64,000 bases of DNA from CAVSMC01 sp963798655 (GCA_963798655.1 CAWCUH010000012.1:186001-250000); one strand, 5' to 3'. Shown: positions 41,768 to 50,618, numbered from the stretch's first letter. Made by a program: numbers and translations. Notes: generated by a model from the sequence alone, not told the origin.

Positions 41768-42767
41768 CCCGCGCGCGCGCACGAACGTCGCCGTCGGCGC
41801 GCTCGCGCTGCTGATCGCGACGACGCTGCTCTGCTGCACGCCGCTTCATGCGCAACCGCGTATGGACGCCGACGTCGCACGGCGGCTGCTCGCGCTCGCG
41901 CCCGAGCACATCGACGAGCGCGACGTGCGCGACGTGCTGGCAAAGGCGCCGGCGCCGCGGATGATGCTGTTCACCGGCAGCGTCCCCATCGTCACGATGG
42001 AGCCGGTCGCCGAATTCTTCATCGCGATGGGCTATCCGCGCGAGCGCATCGAGAATCCGCGCGACGGCTCGCTGTGGTATTCGAGCTTCGCCGACGGCGC
42101 GGCGCTCGCCGGATTGGTCGCGTGGCATTACGAGCACGACGGCGTGCGGCCGATGCTGATCGGCCACAGTCAGGGCGGCGTCATCGTCGTGCGCGTGCTG
42201 CACGAGCTCGCCGGCGCGTTCCGCGATCGCATCCGCGTGCGCGATCCGGACACCGGCGCGGCGCTCGACCGCGACGCGATCGTCGATCCGCTCGACGGCC
42301 GCGAACGCCCGGTCGTGGGACTATCGGTCGCGTTTGCGGCAGCCATCGCATCCGGCAAGCTGATGCGCGTGCTGCTCGGCCAGTGGGACATGCTGTCGAA
42401 GCTGCGCGAGATCCCGGACAGCGTCGACGACTTCACCGGCTATTTCATTCCCGGCGACGTGTTCGAAGGAACGAACGATCCGCAGCGCTACCGCGCGATC
42501 GGCCGCGCGAACGTGCGCAACGTCACGCTGCCGGCCGGCGTCGGCCACCTGAACGCCGTGCGCATCGCGGGACTCGCGCGCGACCCGCTCGCGCGCGCTT
42601 GGATCGACGCGTACTCGCCGGACAAGCCGCCGGCGCCGCTGCCCGACCTCGCGCACGACGACGCGGCGAATCTCGTTCACGCCGCCGATCTCTGGTACGA
42701 GGTGAAGCGGCACTGGTGCATCGAGGCGCAGGCGCTCGCGCGCGCGCAGCGCGGCGGAGCACACTGA
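41757..42767 (+). CDS. Exported alpha/beta hydrolase (paralogue 1)
   Basis: A 336-residue protein with an N-terminal signal (VAVGALALLIATTLLCCTPLHAQP; either signal peptidase I or lipoprotein processing through LLCC). The nucleophile elbow GHSQGGVIVVRVL supplies the catalytic Ser; GVGHLNAVR is a candidate for the catalytic His. The conserved stretch IVDPLDGRERPVVGLSVAFA is shared with the hydrolase at 44051-45109, marking the two as paralogues. GTG 41757 overlaps the methyltransferase stop, and its own stop overlaps the next ATG (TGATG). Lipase or esterase activity towards the cluster's product in the envelope is plausible. Confidence 0.85.
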   Translation: MRASPRARTNVAVGALALLIATTLLCCTPLHAQPRMDADVARRLLALAPEHIDERDVRDVLAKAPAPRMMLFTGSVPIVTMEPVAEFFIAMGYPRERIENPRDGSLWYSSFADGAALAGLVAWHYEHDGVRPMLIGHSQGGVIVVRVLHELAGAFRDRIRVRDPDTGAALDRDAIVDPLDGRERPVVGLSVAFAAAIASGKLMRVLLGQWDMLSKLREIPDSVDDFTGYFIPGDVFEGTNDPQRYRAIGRANVRNVTLPAGVGHLNAVRIAGLARDPLARAWIDAYSPDKPPAPLPDLAHDDAANLVHAADLWYEVKRHWCIEAQALARAQRGGAH

Positions 42768-44044
42768 TGCGCGGGCATCTCAACGCATTCCAGCGGACGA
42801 TGCTGCGCTTCCGCGAGCTGCATCCGTACAGCGCCGTGCATGTCGTCGACATCGCCGCGCCGCTTAAAATGACCTCGCTCGCCGACGCGATCGACGGCGA
42901 GCTCGCCCGTCGCGGCGTGAGCGAGCTCGCCGTCGACGCGTCCAGGCGACGCTATGAGTACGCGGTCGGTCCCGTGCGTGTGCCGTTGCGCGCGGTCGCC
43001 GAGGGCACGAGCGTCGCGGCGACGCTTGCCGCCGAGATCGAAGCGGAGCTCAACACACCGTTCGCCGATGGGCGCGCGTTGCCGATCCGCTTCTTCGCGA
43101 TCGACTGCGGCGAGGGCTTCAAGCTCGGCCTCGTCTACGATCACTTCATCGCCGGTGGCGACGCGATCGTCGTGCTGCTCGCGGCAATCGCCGCTCGCTA
43201 TGCAGGCGCCCCCGTCGGCGCGACGCCGCCTCCGCTCTATCCGCGAACGTATCGGTCGCTGATCGCTCGCCGTCCGCTCGACGCATTGCGCGCGCTCGCG
43301 TCGCTGCCCGCGCTCGTCGCGTCGTCGCGCCGCGCGGCGCGGCCGCCGTATCAGCGCGACGACGATCATTACAACGGGTTCGTGCTGACGACGGTCGATG
43401 CCGATACCGTCGCCCGCATCACGGCCTGCGCGAAATTGTGGGATGTCACGCGCAACGACCTGCTGCTCGCTGCGCTGATGCTTGCCGTCGCGCCGTTCGC
43501 CGAGCACCGCCTGCAGGCGCCGCGCCGGCGCGAGCTCGCCGTCGCCTCGATCGTCAATTTGCGCCGCGAGTTCGGCGCCGACGCAGCGGCGGCGTTCGGC
43601 CAGTTCCTGTCGTCGTTCCGCGTGAGCCATGCGGTGCCGGCCGACATCGACGTCGAGACGCTCGCACGCGCCGTGCACGCGCAAAGCGCGGCGTTTCGCC
43701 GGCGGCGGCTTCATCTGCGCACGATCTTCATGCTCGCGCTCGCGGGCGCGGCATGGCCGTTTCTCGACACACGCAAGCGCCATCGCGTGTTCGCCAAGCA
43801 TCATCCGGTGTTCGGCGCGGCAACGATGCTCGACGTGAACGCGCTGTGGCCGCGCGACGCGCCGCCATCCGACTACGTGCGCGGCGTCTCGACTGGACCG
43901 CTGTCGCCGCTCGTCGTCGCCGCGACGCCCGTCGGCAAGCGGTGGAACCTCGGATTCGCATTTCGCACCGCCTGTTATTCTCGCGCTGCGGCCGAACAGA
44001 TCGCCGCCGCTGTTGTCAATCGACTCGACTCGATCAGATCCTGA
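42767..44044 (+). CDS. Condensation/wax-synthase-like acyltransferase
   Basis: A 425-residue protein resembling the CoA- or ACP-dependent acyltransferase fold shared by wax ester synthases and non-ribosomal condensation domains. The first block FRELHPYSAVHVVDIAAPL and later INVNALW-like MLDVNALWPRD, VSTGPLSPLVVAATPVGKRW are typical of the two-lobed fold. The catalytic motif normally reads HHxxxDG; here it is YDHFIAGGDA, with His 126 retained but the following Asp displaced (Gly 130-Gly 131-Asp 132). No signal peptide. It sits between the two hydrolases with TGATG coupling to the first. It may transfer the acyl chain built by the synthase genes to an acceptor. Confidence 0.78.
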   Translation: MRGHLNAFQRTMLRFRELHPYSAVHVVDIAAPLKMTSLADAIDGELARRGVSELAVDASRRRYEYAVGPVRVPLRAVAEGTSVAATLAAEIEAELNTPFADGRALPIRFFAIDCGEGFKLGLVYDHFIAGGDAIVVLLAAIAARYAGAPVGATPPPLYPRTYRSLIARRPLDALRALASLPALVASSRRAARPPYQRDDDHYNGFVLTTVDADTVARITACAKLWDVTRNDLLLAALMLAVAPFAEHRLQAPRRRELAVASIVNLRREFGADAAAAFGQFLSSFRVSHAVPADIDVETLARAVHAQSAAFRRRRLHLRTIFMLALAGAAWPFLDTRKRHRVFAKHHPVFGAATMLDVNALWPRDAPPSDYVRGVSTGPLSPLVVAATPVGKRWNLGFAFRTACYSRAAAEQIAAAVVNRLDSIRS

Positions 44045-44050
44045 CAAATC

Positions 44051-45109
44051 ATGACCCTGCGCCTCCGATACGCCCCGTGGCTCGTTGCGATCATGCTCGC
44101 CACCGGGTGTGCGACCGCACCGCCACCGGGCGCCGACTACTCCGAGCCTACGGCGGCGTCTCCGACCATCCAGCGGCACGCGATGGATCCGGGGCTCGAG
44201 CAGCGGATCCTCGCGCTCGATCCGGAACACGTGACCGACAGCGACGTTCGCGACGTGCTCGCGCGCGGACCGGCGCCACGCATCGTGAATCTCCACGGCG
44301 GAATCTATCCGGTGCACCTGCTGATGGAAGATTTTTCAAGGTTCCTGATCGGCATGGGTTATCCGGAGGGCAAGATCCGCGATCTCGGCGACCACGCGCT
44401 GTCGCGCAGCCCGTACGAGAGTGCCGAGCAGCAGGCAGGGATGATCGCGTGGTACTACGAGCGCGAAGGCGTGCGGCCGTTCCTGATCGGCCATAGCCAG
44501 GGTGGCATTCAGGCCGTCAAGATCCTGCACGTGCTGAACGGCGACTTCGATCGCGAGCTGCATCCGTTCAACCCGCTGACGCAGTCGTTCGAGAGCCGCA
44601 CGACGATCGTCGACCCGCTGAGCGGTCGCGAGCGGCCGGTCGTCGGACTTTCGCTCGCGTACGTTTCCGCGGTGGGCACGGGCGGCTGGTCGCTCGCGTT
44701 GCCCGTGCACTGGATGATCTTTTCGCGCATTCGCGAGATCCCCGACACCGTCGACGAGTTCACCGGCTATCGGATCGGCGTGGACTTCTTCGCCTGGGAC
44801 GCGCCGGGGCTCGAGCAGGTGAAGACGTTTCACGGCGACGGCAAGGCGACGGTGCGCAACGTGACGCTGCCCGCCGAGTACAACCACGTCTTCGTGCCGC
44901 ACACCGAGCAGCTCCTCGCAAGCGCCGCGATCCGCGACTGGATCAACGACTTCGATCCGAGTGCCGAAGGCCACTGGCCGCCGCTGCCGCAGGGCGACAC
45001 GCAGAACATCCTCTGGGCAGCCGACGTCTGGCACAGCATCAAGCGCCATTGGGTCCTCGAAGCGCAACGCTACGTGCACGCCCGGCACGGGACGGTCGCC
45101 GCCCGGTGA
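44051..45109 (+). CDS. Lipoprotein alpha/beta hydrolase (paralogue 2)
   Basis: A 352-residue predicted lipoprotein: MTLRLRYAPWLVAIMLATGC with lipobox LATGC, Cys at residue 20. The residues after it (ATAPPPG) do not contain an Asp at +2, so outer-membrane sorting is expected. The hydrolase core has GHSQGGIQAVKILHVL with the nucleophile Ser and EYNHVFVPHTEQ with a candidate His. It shares IVDPLSGRERPVVGLSLAYV, the EIPDTVDEFTGY segment and the C-terminal VKRHW/IKRHWVLEAQ end with paralogue 1. It starts 6 bases after the acyltransferase stop. Confidence 0.86.
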   Translation: MTLRLRYAPWLVAIMLATGCATAPPPGADYSEPTAASPTIQRHAMDPGLEQRILALDPEHVTDSDVRDVLARGPAPRIVNLHGGIYPVHLLMEDFSRFLIGMGYPEGKIRDLGDHALSRSPYESAEQQAGMIAWYYEREGVRPFLIGHSQGGIQAVKILHVLNGDFDRELHPFNPLTQSFESRTTIVDPLSGRERPVVGLSLAYVSAVGTGGWSLALPVHWMIFSRIREIPDTVDEFTGYRIGVDFFAWDAPGLEQVKTFHGDGKATVRNVTLPAEYNHVFVPHTEQLLASAAIRDWINDFDPSAEGHWPPLPQGDTQNILWAADVWHSIKRHWVLEAQRYVHARHGTVAAR

Positions 45110-45213
45110 ACCCGGCGGCCGGGACCGCCGGCCGGATCGTATAAAATGTGCGGTTGCGCTCGGACGGCATGACGCCGCGAGCGCGCACCCCACTCGACCC
45201 GCGCTTCATCACG

Positions 45214-45969
45214 ATGACCGAACCGCTCGCCGGCAAAGTCGCGCTCGTCACCGGCGCCGCACGCGGCATCGGCCGCGCGATCGCCGTGAAGCTCGCGAGC
45301 GCGGGCTGCGACATCGTCGTCAACTACTACAACAGCCACGACGAGGCCGAGTCCGTGTGCGCGCAGGCGCGTGCCCAGGGCCGGCGCGCGCTCGCCGTGC
45401 AGGGCAACGTCGGCGACCCGGAAAGCGTCGCCGAGATGTTCGACGCGATCGGCAAGACGTTCGATCGCCTCGACATCGCCGTGTCCAATGCCGCGTCCGG
45501 CGTGCTGAAGCCGGCGATGGAGATGAAGTTGAAGCACTGGCGCTGGTGCCTCGAGACGAACGCGTTCGCGCTCGCGCTCGTCGCGCAGCATGCGGCGCCG
45601 ATGATGAAGGACGGCGGACGCATCGTCGGCATGTCGAGCCTCGGCTCGACGCGCGCGATTCCCTCGTACGGTTTCGTCGGCGCCTCGAAGGCCGCGCTCG
45701 AGTCGCTCGCGCGCGCGCTCGCGCAGGAGCTCGGTCCGCGCGGCATTCGCGTGAACATCGTCAACGCCGGCGTCGTCGACACCGATGCGCTCGCGTACTT
45801 CCCCAACCGCGAGCAGCTGCTCGAAGGCTTTGCGCAGCGCACGCCGGCGGGGCCGACGCTGACGCCGGCCGACGTCGCGAACGCCGTCTACCTGCTGTGC
45901 CTGCCGGAAGCGGCGATGATCAACGGCCACACGCTCGTCGTCGACGGCGGCTACAGCATCTCCGGCTGA
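45214..45969 (+). CDS. Enoyl-ACP reductase, SDR type (FabL-like)
   Basis: A 251-residue short-chain dehydrogenase. The cofactor loop is TGAARGIG at 13-20. The active-site residues read SSLGSTRAIPSYGFVGASKA: Tyr 152 and Lys 159 separated by six residues. Y-x6-K is the hallmark of enoyl reductases (FabI/FabL), whereas ketoreductases have Y-x3-K, and the SSLGS...VGASKAALE pattern is close to FabL. It would reduce trans-2-enoyl-ACP, so the pathway makes saturated chains. The ATG at 45214 is preferred over 45148. The next gene's ATG overlaps its stop (TGATG). Confidence 0.87.
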   Translation: MTEPLAGKVALVTGAARGIGRAIAVKLASAGCDIVVNYYNSHDEAESVCAQARAQGRRALAVQGNVGDPESVAEMFDAIGKTFDRLDIAVSNAASGVLKPAMEMKLKHWRWCLETNAFALALVAQHAAPMMKDGGRIVGMSSLGSTRAIPSYGFVGASKAALESLARALAQELGPRGIRVNIVNAGVVDTDALAYFPNREQLLEGFAQRTPAGPTLTPADVANAVYLLCLPEAAMINGHTLVVDGGYSISG

Positions 45970-46727
45970 TGAGCCTCGATTCGGGACTGGCCGGCAAGAT
46001 CGTCGTCGTCACCGGCGGCAGCCGCGGCATCGGCCGCGCGATCGTCGAGCTCCTTGCCGCCGAGGGCGCCGACGTCACGTTCTTCTACCGCGACAACGCC
46101 AAGGCCGCCGACGACGTCGTGTCCGCGGTCACCGCCGCGGGCCATGCGGCGAGCGCGATGCAGCTCGACGTTCGCGACGCGGCCGCATGCGCAACCGCGA
46201 TCGACGCGATCGTCGATCGAACCGGACGCATCGACGTGCTGGTCAACAACGCCGGCATCATCCGCGACAACCTGCTCGCCGGCCTGTCGGACGACGACGT
46301 GCGCGACGTGCTCGACACGAACGTCGGCGGTGTCTTCAACGTGACGCGCGCCGTCGTGCCGCACATGATGTCGAAGCGATCGGGCAAGATCGTCAACCTG
46401 AGCTCGGTTTCCGGCATCAAGGGAGGGCGTGGGCAGACGAACTATGCGGCGAGCAAGGGCGCGATCGACGCGATGACGCGGGCGCTCGCCGTCGAGCTCG
46501 CGCCGCGCAGGATCAATGTCAACGCGGTCGCGCCCGGCGTGATCGAGACCGAGATGTCGCAGGCGGTGCGCAACATCGCCGGCGACGACGTGAAGAACCG
46601 CATACTGCTGCGGCGCTTCGGCGCCGCGCAGGACGTCGCGCACGCCGTGTGGTTCCTCGCGTCGCGGCTTTCGGACTACATGACGGGCCAGGTCGTGCAC
46701 GTCGACGGCGGCTTCAAAATGGAGTGA
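45969..46727 (+). CDS. fabG: 3-oxoacyl-ACP reductase
   Basis: A 252-residue SDR ketoreductase that reduces 3-oxoacyl-ACP with NADPH. Motifs: VVVTGGSRGIGRAI (cofactor loop), LVNNAGIIRDN, catalytic NLSSVSG, Tyr 159 and Lys 163 (NYAASKGAID, the Y-x3-K form), and a C-terminal TGQVVHVDGGF. It is distinct from the upstream Y-x6-K reductase, so the two adjacent SDRs cover the two reductions of the elongation cycle. The ATG overlaps the upstream stop and the next gene begins 12 bases after its own. Confidence 0.9.
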   Translation: MSLDSGLAGKIVVVTGGSRGIGRAIVELLAAEGADVTFFYRDNAKAADDVVSAVTAAGHAASAMQLDVRDAAACATAIDAIVDRTGRIDVLVNNAGIIRDNLLAGLSDDDVRDVLDTNVGGVFNVTRAVVPHMMSKRSGKIVNLSSVSGIKGGRGQTNYAASKGAIDAMTRALAVELAPRRINVNAVAPGVIETEMSQAVRNIAGDDVKNRILLRRFGAAQDVAHAVWFLASRLSDYMTGQVVHVDGGFKME

Positions 46728-46739
46728 ATGGGGCGAACG

Positions 46740-47156
46740 ATGAGCGATTTCAGCAACGAAGAAGTGCAGGCCATCTACCCGCAGGTCGCGAAGATCATCG
46801 CCGACGCGCTCGGCTGCGACGTCGAGGAAGTGAAGCCCGACGCATCGCTGATCGACGACCTGGGCGCCGAGTCGATCGACTTCCTCGACCTCGTGTTCCG
46901 GCTCGAGCGCGGATTCAAGGTGAAGATTCCGCGCGGCAAGATCGTCGAGGACGCGCGCGGCGACTTGCCGGAATCCGACTTCGAGCAGAAGGGTGTCGTC
47001 ACGCCCGCCGGCGAAGCGCGGCTGCGCGCCTTCATGTCGGAAGTGCCGAGCGCGCGCTTTCGCTCGCCGATGAAGGCGGCGGACGTTCCGCGCCTTTTCA
47101 CGCCGATGACGTTCTGCAAGGTCGTGCTGCGCGCACAGCAGGCGGCGGCGGGCTGA
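46740..47156 (+). CDS. Acyl carrier protein with C-terminal extension
   Basis: A 138-residue carrier protein. Residues about 5-85 are the four-helix ACP fold with the attachment motif DDLGAESIDFLDL, where Ser 45 receives phosphopantetheine (the usual D-S-L reads E-S-I). The remaining 50 residues, FEQKGVVTPAGEARLRAFMS and SPMKAADVPRLFTPMTF, exceed ordinary ACPs of about 80 residues. The extension may dock to the ketosynthase pair or acyltransferase. GGGG lies six bases before ATG 46740; an earlier ATG at 46728 is also in frame. The likely activating enzyme is the PPTase fusion at the cluster's end. Confidence 0.88.
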   Translation: MSDFSNEEVQAIYPQVAKIIADALGCDVEEVKPDASLIDDLGAESIDFLDLVFRLERGFKVKIPRGKIVEDARGDLPESDFEQKGVVTPAGEARLRAFMSEVPSARFRSPMKAADVPRLFTPMTFCKVVLRAQQAAAG

Positions 47157-47164
47157 AAGCCTCG

Positions 47165-48016
47165 ATGAGCGGCCGTGAGCGCTTCCATGCGTTTTCGTTC
47201 GTCGATCGGATCGTCGCGTGGACGCCGGGCCGCTCGGCGCACGGACGGTACGCGATTCCGAGCGGCCTCGCGGCGTTTCCGCAGGCGCTCGTCGCCGAGG
47301 CCGTCGGGCAGCTCGCGGCGTGGGTGTCGATGGCGCACATCGATTATCGCGGGCGCCCGGTCGCGGGCATCGCCGCCGAAACGGTGTACCACGGCGTCGC
47401 CGCGCCCGGACAGTCGCTCGATCTCGAGATCGCGATCGACAGCTGCGACGACGAAGCGGTCGCGTACGACGGCCGCGCGCGCATCGGCGATGCCGAGATC
47501 GTCGAGCTTCGCCATTGCGTCGGCCCGATGCTGCCGATGATCGACTTCGACGATCCCGCCGCGGTGCGCGCCGACTTCGACACGCTGATCACGTCCGGCA
47601 AGACGCCCGGCGGGTTCGACGGCGTGCCGATTTTCGACGTGCAGACGGTGTCGCACGAGCCGGCCCGGTCGCTGTCGGCGCGGCTCGCGGTTCCCGGATC
47701 GGCGCCGTTCTTCGCCGATCATTTCCCGCGCAGGCCGGTGTTTCCCGGCACGCTGCTGCTCGAGGCGCAGATGCGGCTCGCGCTCGTCCTCGCGCTCGAG
47801 GCGACGCCGTTCGACGCGCACGCGTCGTTGCGGCCGCATCGCGTGACGAACGTGAAGATCCGCTCGTTCATCGAGCCGGGCACGCACGTCGATCTCGAAG
47901 CGAAGGCGCGCGAAGGCGATGCGCTCGCGTACGACCTTTCCGCTCGCGTCGACGGCCGCAACGTCGCGTCGGCGCGCGTCACCGTCGCGGGCGCAGGCGC
48001 GGAGTCGACATCGTGA
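47165..48016 (+). CDS. Double-hotdog 3-hydroxyacyl-ACP dehydratase
   Basis: A 283-residue protein made of two hotdog domains. The C-terminal one has the FabZ/FabA active-site pattern FFADHFPRRPVFPGTLLLEA with His 186 and Glu 200. The N-terminal one, IPSGLAAFPQALVAEAVGQL, keeps the glutamate (Glu 45) but has lost the His, so it is probably structural. It would dehydrate 3-hydroxyacyl-ACP to the enoyl form. Its stop overlaps the ketosynthase start (TCGTGACG), indicating coupling. Tandem hotdogs of this size occur in polyunsaturated and aryl-polyene-type systems. Confidence 0.85.
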   Translation: MSGRERFHAFSFVDRIVAWTPGRSAHGRYAIPSGLAAFPQALVAEAVGQLAAWVSMAHIDYRGRPVAGIAAETVYHGVAAPGQSLDLEIAIDSCDDEAVAYDGRARIGDAEIVELRHCVGPMLPMIDFDDPAAVRADFDTLITSGKTPGGFDGVPIFDVQTVSHEPARSLSARLAVPGSAPFFADHFPRRPVFPGTLLLEAQMRLALVLALEATPFDAHASLRPHRVTNVKIRSFIEPGTHVDLEAKAREGDALAYDLSARVDGRNVASARVTVAGAGAESTS

Positions 48017-49317
48017 CGGAGCGCCGCCGCGTCGCCGTCACCGGCATCGGGCTCGTCACGCCGATCGGCATCGGCATCGCCGCGACGTGGGACGCGCTGT
48101 GCGCGGGACGCAGCGGCGCCGCGCCGATCACGCTGTTCGACGCGAGCGGCTTTTCGACGCGCATCGCCGCCGAAGTGAAGGGTTTCGATGCCCACGCGCT
48201 CGACCGCCGGCTCGCGAAGTCGGCGAACCGCTCGCACCTGTTCGCCCTCGCGGCCGCCGAAGAGGCGATGCGCGACGCCGGCATCGCGCCGACGGCGCAG
48301 ACAGCGACCCGCTGGGGCTGCTCGGTGGGCACCGGCATGATGGGCGTCGCGTACGACGAGCTCGCGCAAGTGCAGCGCGAGTGCGCGCCCGACGGAGAGC
48401 TCGATGCGTCGCGGCTGCCCGACTGCGCGGTCGCGAACGATCCGATGGCGTTCTCGCGCGCGCAGGCGGCGAACGGCGTGTCGCTGTTGACGCGCCGCTT
48501 CGGCATCGCCGGCTACGCGACGAGCGTGCACACGGCATGCGCGTCCGGCGGCCAGGCGATCGGCACGGCGATGAAGCTGATTCGCCGCGGCGTCGTCGAC
48601 CACGCGCTCGCCGGCGGCTTCGATTCGATGATCAATCCGGTCGGCTTGTCCGGGTTCTGCCTGCTGTCCGCGGTCTCGCCCGACAACGACACGCCGGCGC
48701 GTGCAAGCCGTCCGTTCGACGCGACCCGCAACGGCTTCGTGCTCGGCGAAGGCGCCGGCTTCGTCATCCTCGAGGAATGGGAGGCGGCGCGCGAGCGCGG
48801 CGCGAGGATCTACGCCGAGCTCGCCGGCGACGGCAATTCGCTGTCGAGCTATCGCATCACGGACTCGCATCCATCGGGGGACGGACCGATCCAGTCGATG
48901 CAGGCGGCGCTCGCCGACGCGGGCGCGACCATCGACGACGTCGACTACATCAATGCGCACGGCACGTCGACGCCGATGAATGACCGCAGCGAGTCGGCTG
49001 CCGTGCACGCGGTGTTCGGCGCGCAGACGAAGCGTGTCGCCGTCAGCTCGACCAAGAGCATGACCGGTCACCTGATCGCCGCGGCCGGCGCCATTGAAGT
49101 GGCGATCACGGCGCTCGCGATCGCGCGCGACACGATGCCGCAGAACGCGAATCTCGTCGAGCGCGATCCCGACTGCGACCTCGACATCGTCACCGGTGCG
49201 CCGCGCAGCGGCCGGATCAATGTCGCGTTGTCCAATTCGTTCGGCTTCGGCGGCTCGAACAGCAGTGTCGCGCTTCGCCATCCCGAGCAGGTCGATGGGC
49301 TCGGCGCGAGCGGATGA
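48013..49317 (+). CDS. 3-oxoacyl-ACP synthase (KAS II/FabF type)
   Basis: A 434-residue condensing enzyme with the complete triad: Cys 176 in VHTACASGG, His 316 in NAHGTSTPMND, and His 353 in STKSMTGHLIAAAG. The final FGFGGSNSSVALRHP is the FabF-type end. It should elongate acyl-ACP with malonyl-ACP. The GTG start at 48013 overlaps the dehydratase stop. It is followed 16 bases later by a ketosynthase-like gene lacking the cysteine, so the pair may work as a heterodimer, with the second as a chain-length factor. Confidence 0.93.
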   Translation: MTERRRVAVTGIGLVTPIGIGIAATWDALCAGRSGAAPITLFDASGFSTRIAAEVKGFDAHALDRRLAKSANRSHLFALAAAEEAMRDAGIAPTAQTATRWGCSVGTGMMGVAYDELAQVQRECAPDGELDASRLPDCAVANDPMAFSRAQAANGVSLLTRRFGIAGYATSVHTACASGGQAIGTAMKLIRRGVVDHALAGGFDSMINPVGLSGFCLLSAVSPDNDTPARASRPFDATRNGFVLGEGAGFVILEEWEAARERGARIYAELAGDGNSLSSYRITDSHPSGDGPIQSMQAALADAGATIDDVDYINAHGTSTPMNDRSESAAVHAVFGAQTKRVAVSSTKSMTGHLIAAAGAIEVAITALAIARDTMPQNANLVERDPDCDLDIVTGAPRSGRINVALSNSFGFGGSNSSVALRHPEQVDGLGASG

Positions 49318-49333
49318 GCGCGATCGCGCCTTC

Positions 49334-50602
49334 ATGTCGATGAGGATCCTCATCACCGGCAGCGGCGCGCTGTGCGCGAGCGGCCGTGACCCGCAGACGA
49401 TCTTCGCCGCGCTCGACGAGGGCCGCTCGGCGATCCGTCCGATCGAGCAGTGGGACGCGACCGCGTGGCCGGTGAAGATCGCAGCCGAGATTCCCGATTA
49501 CAACGCAACCAGGCTCGTCGCCGATCGCAAGCTGCACAAGCTGATCCGCAGGACCGACATCCTGGGCCTGTACGCGGCGGGCAGCGCGATGGAAGCCTCT
49601 GCGTTCGACGCGTGGCGCGCGAGTCTCGACGACGCGCATGCGGCGCGCTTCGCCGACCGCTTCGGCCTGATCGTCGGCTCCGGCGGCGGCGCGTTCAACA
49701 CGCAATACGACTTCTTTGCGCTGATGGCGGAAACGCACGGCGACATGCCGGGCTTCGGGCGCGAGCTCGCGAACGTCGTCAATCCGATGTGGCTGCTGCG
49801 CACGCTGCCGAACAACGTGCTGTGCCACGTCGGCATCCGCCACGGGCTCAAGGGCACGAACGCGTGCATCACCAACCACAGCGTCGGCGGCGCGCTCGCA
49901 CTGATCGAGGCAGGCGCGGCGCTGCGCGCGGGCGAGGCCGATCGGGCGATCGCCGTTGCGCACGACACGCAGATCGAGCCGCAGACGATGCTCTATTACG
50001 AGCGCGTCGGATTGCTCGCCGACGAGATGCTGCGTCCGTTCGACGCCGATCGCGACGGCAGCGTGTTCGGCGAGGGCGCCGGCGCGCTGGTGCTCGAGAC
50101 CGCGGCTGCGGCCACCGAGCGCGACGCGCGCATCATCGGCGAATACCTCGGCGGTGCGTCGGTGAGCGAGGCGCGCGGCCTGCTCGAGATCCGTGACGAC
50201 GGCGACGGCCTCGCGCGCGCGATCGCGCAGGCGCTCGACGACGCGAAGGTCGCACCGCGCGAGGTCGGCATGATCGTCGCACACGGCAACGGAACGCCGC
50301 TTTCGGACGCGACCGAAGCGGCGGCGCTTCGTCGCGTGTTCGGCGCCGACATGCCGCCGACGACGGCGTTCAAGTGGGCGTTCGGCCATCTGCTCGCCGC
50401 GGCGCCGATGGTTGAAACCGTGCTCGCGCTGCACGCGCTCGCCGCGCGTCGCGTGCCGGGAATCGGCACGCTGCGCCGGCTCGCCCACGAATGCGAAGGC
50501 GTACGCGTGTCGACGTCCGCGCAAACGCCGCGCAGCGACATCGCGCTCGTGCTCTCGCGCGGGTTCGGCGGCAACGACGCCGCGCTCGTCGTGCGAGGGT
50601 GA
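49334..50602 (+). CDS. Ketosynthase-like protein lacking the active-site Cys (chain-length-factor-like)
   Basis: A 422-residue thiolase-fold protein parallel to the ketosynthase before it. The position equivalent to the catalytic Cys is His 182 (CITNHSVGGALAL), while both histidine motifs are kept (IVAHGNGTPLSD and FKWAFGHLLAAAP). Known precedents are the CLF subunits of type II polyketide and aryl-polyene synthases, where Cys is replaced by Gln or another residue and the subunit limits chain length. A closing GFGGNDAALVV is typical. Adjacent Cys 178 is too far to serve. Alternatively it may be a decarboxylase only. Sequence is only moderately similar to its neighbour. Confidence 0.83.
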   Translation: MSMRILITGSGALCASGRDPQTIFAALDEGRSAIRPIEQWDATAWPVKIAAEIPDYNATRLVADRKLHKLIRRTDILGLYAAGSAMEASAFDAWRASLDDAHAARFADRFGLIVGSGGGAFNTQYDFFALMAETHGDMPGFGRELANVVNPMWLLRTLPNNVLCHVGIRHGLKGTNACITNHSVGGALALIEAGAALRAGEADRAIAVAHDTQIEPQTMLYYERVGLLADEMLRPFDADRDGSVFGEGAGALVLETAAAATERDARIIGEYLGGASVSEARGLLEIRDDGDGLARAIAQALDDAKVAPREVGMIVAHGNGTPLSDATEAAALRRVFGADMPPTTAFKWAFGHLLAAAPMVETVLALHALAARRVPGIGTLRRLAHECEGVRVSTSAQTPRSDIALVLSRGFGGNDAALVVRG

Positions 50603-50618
50603 ATCGGTTGCCGCCGGC

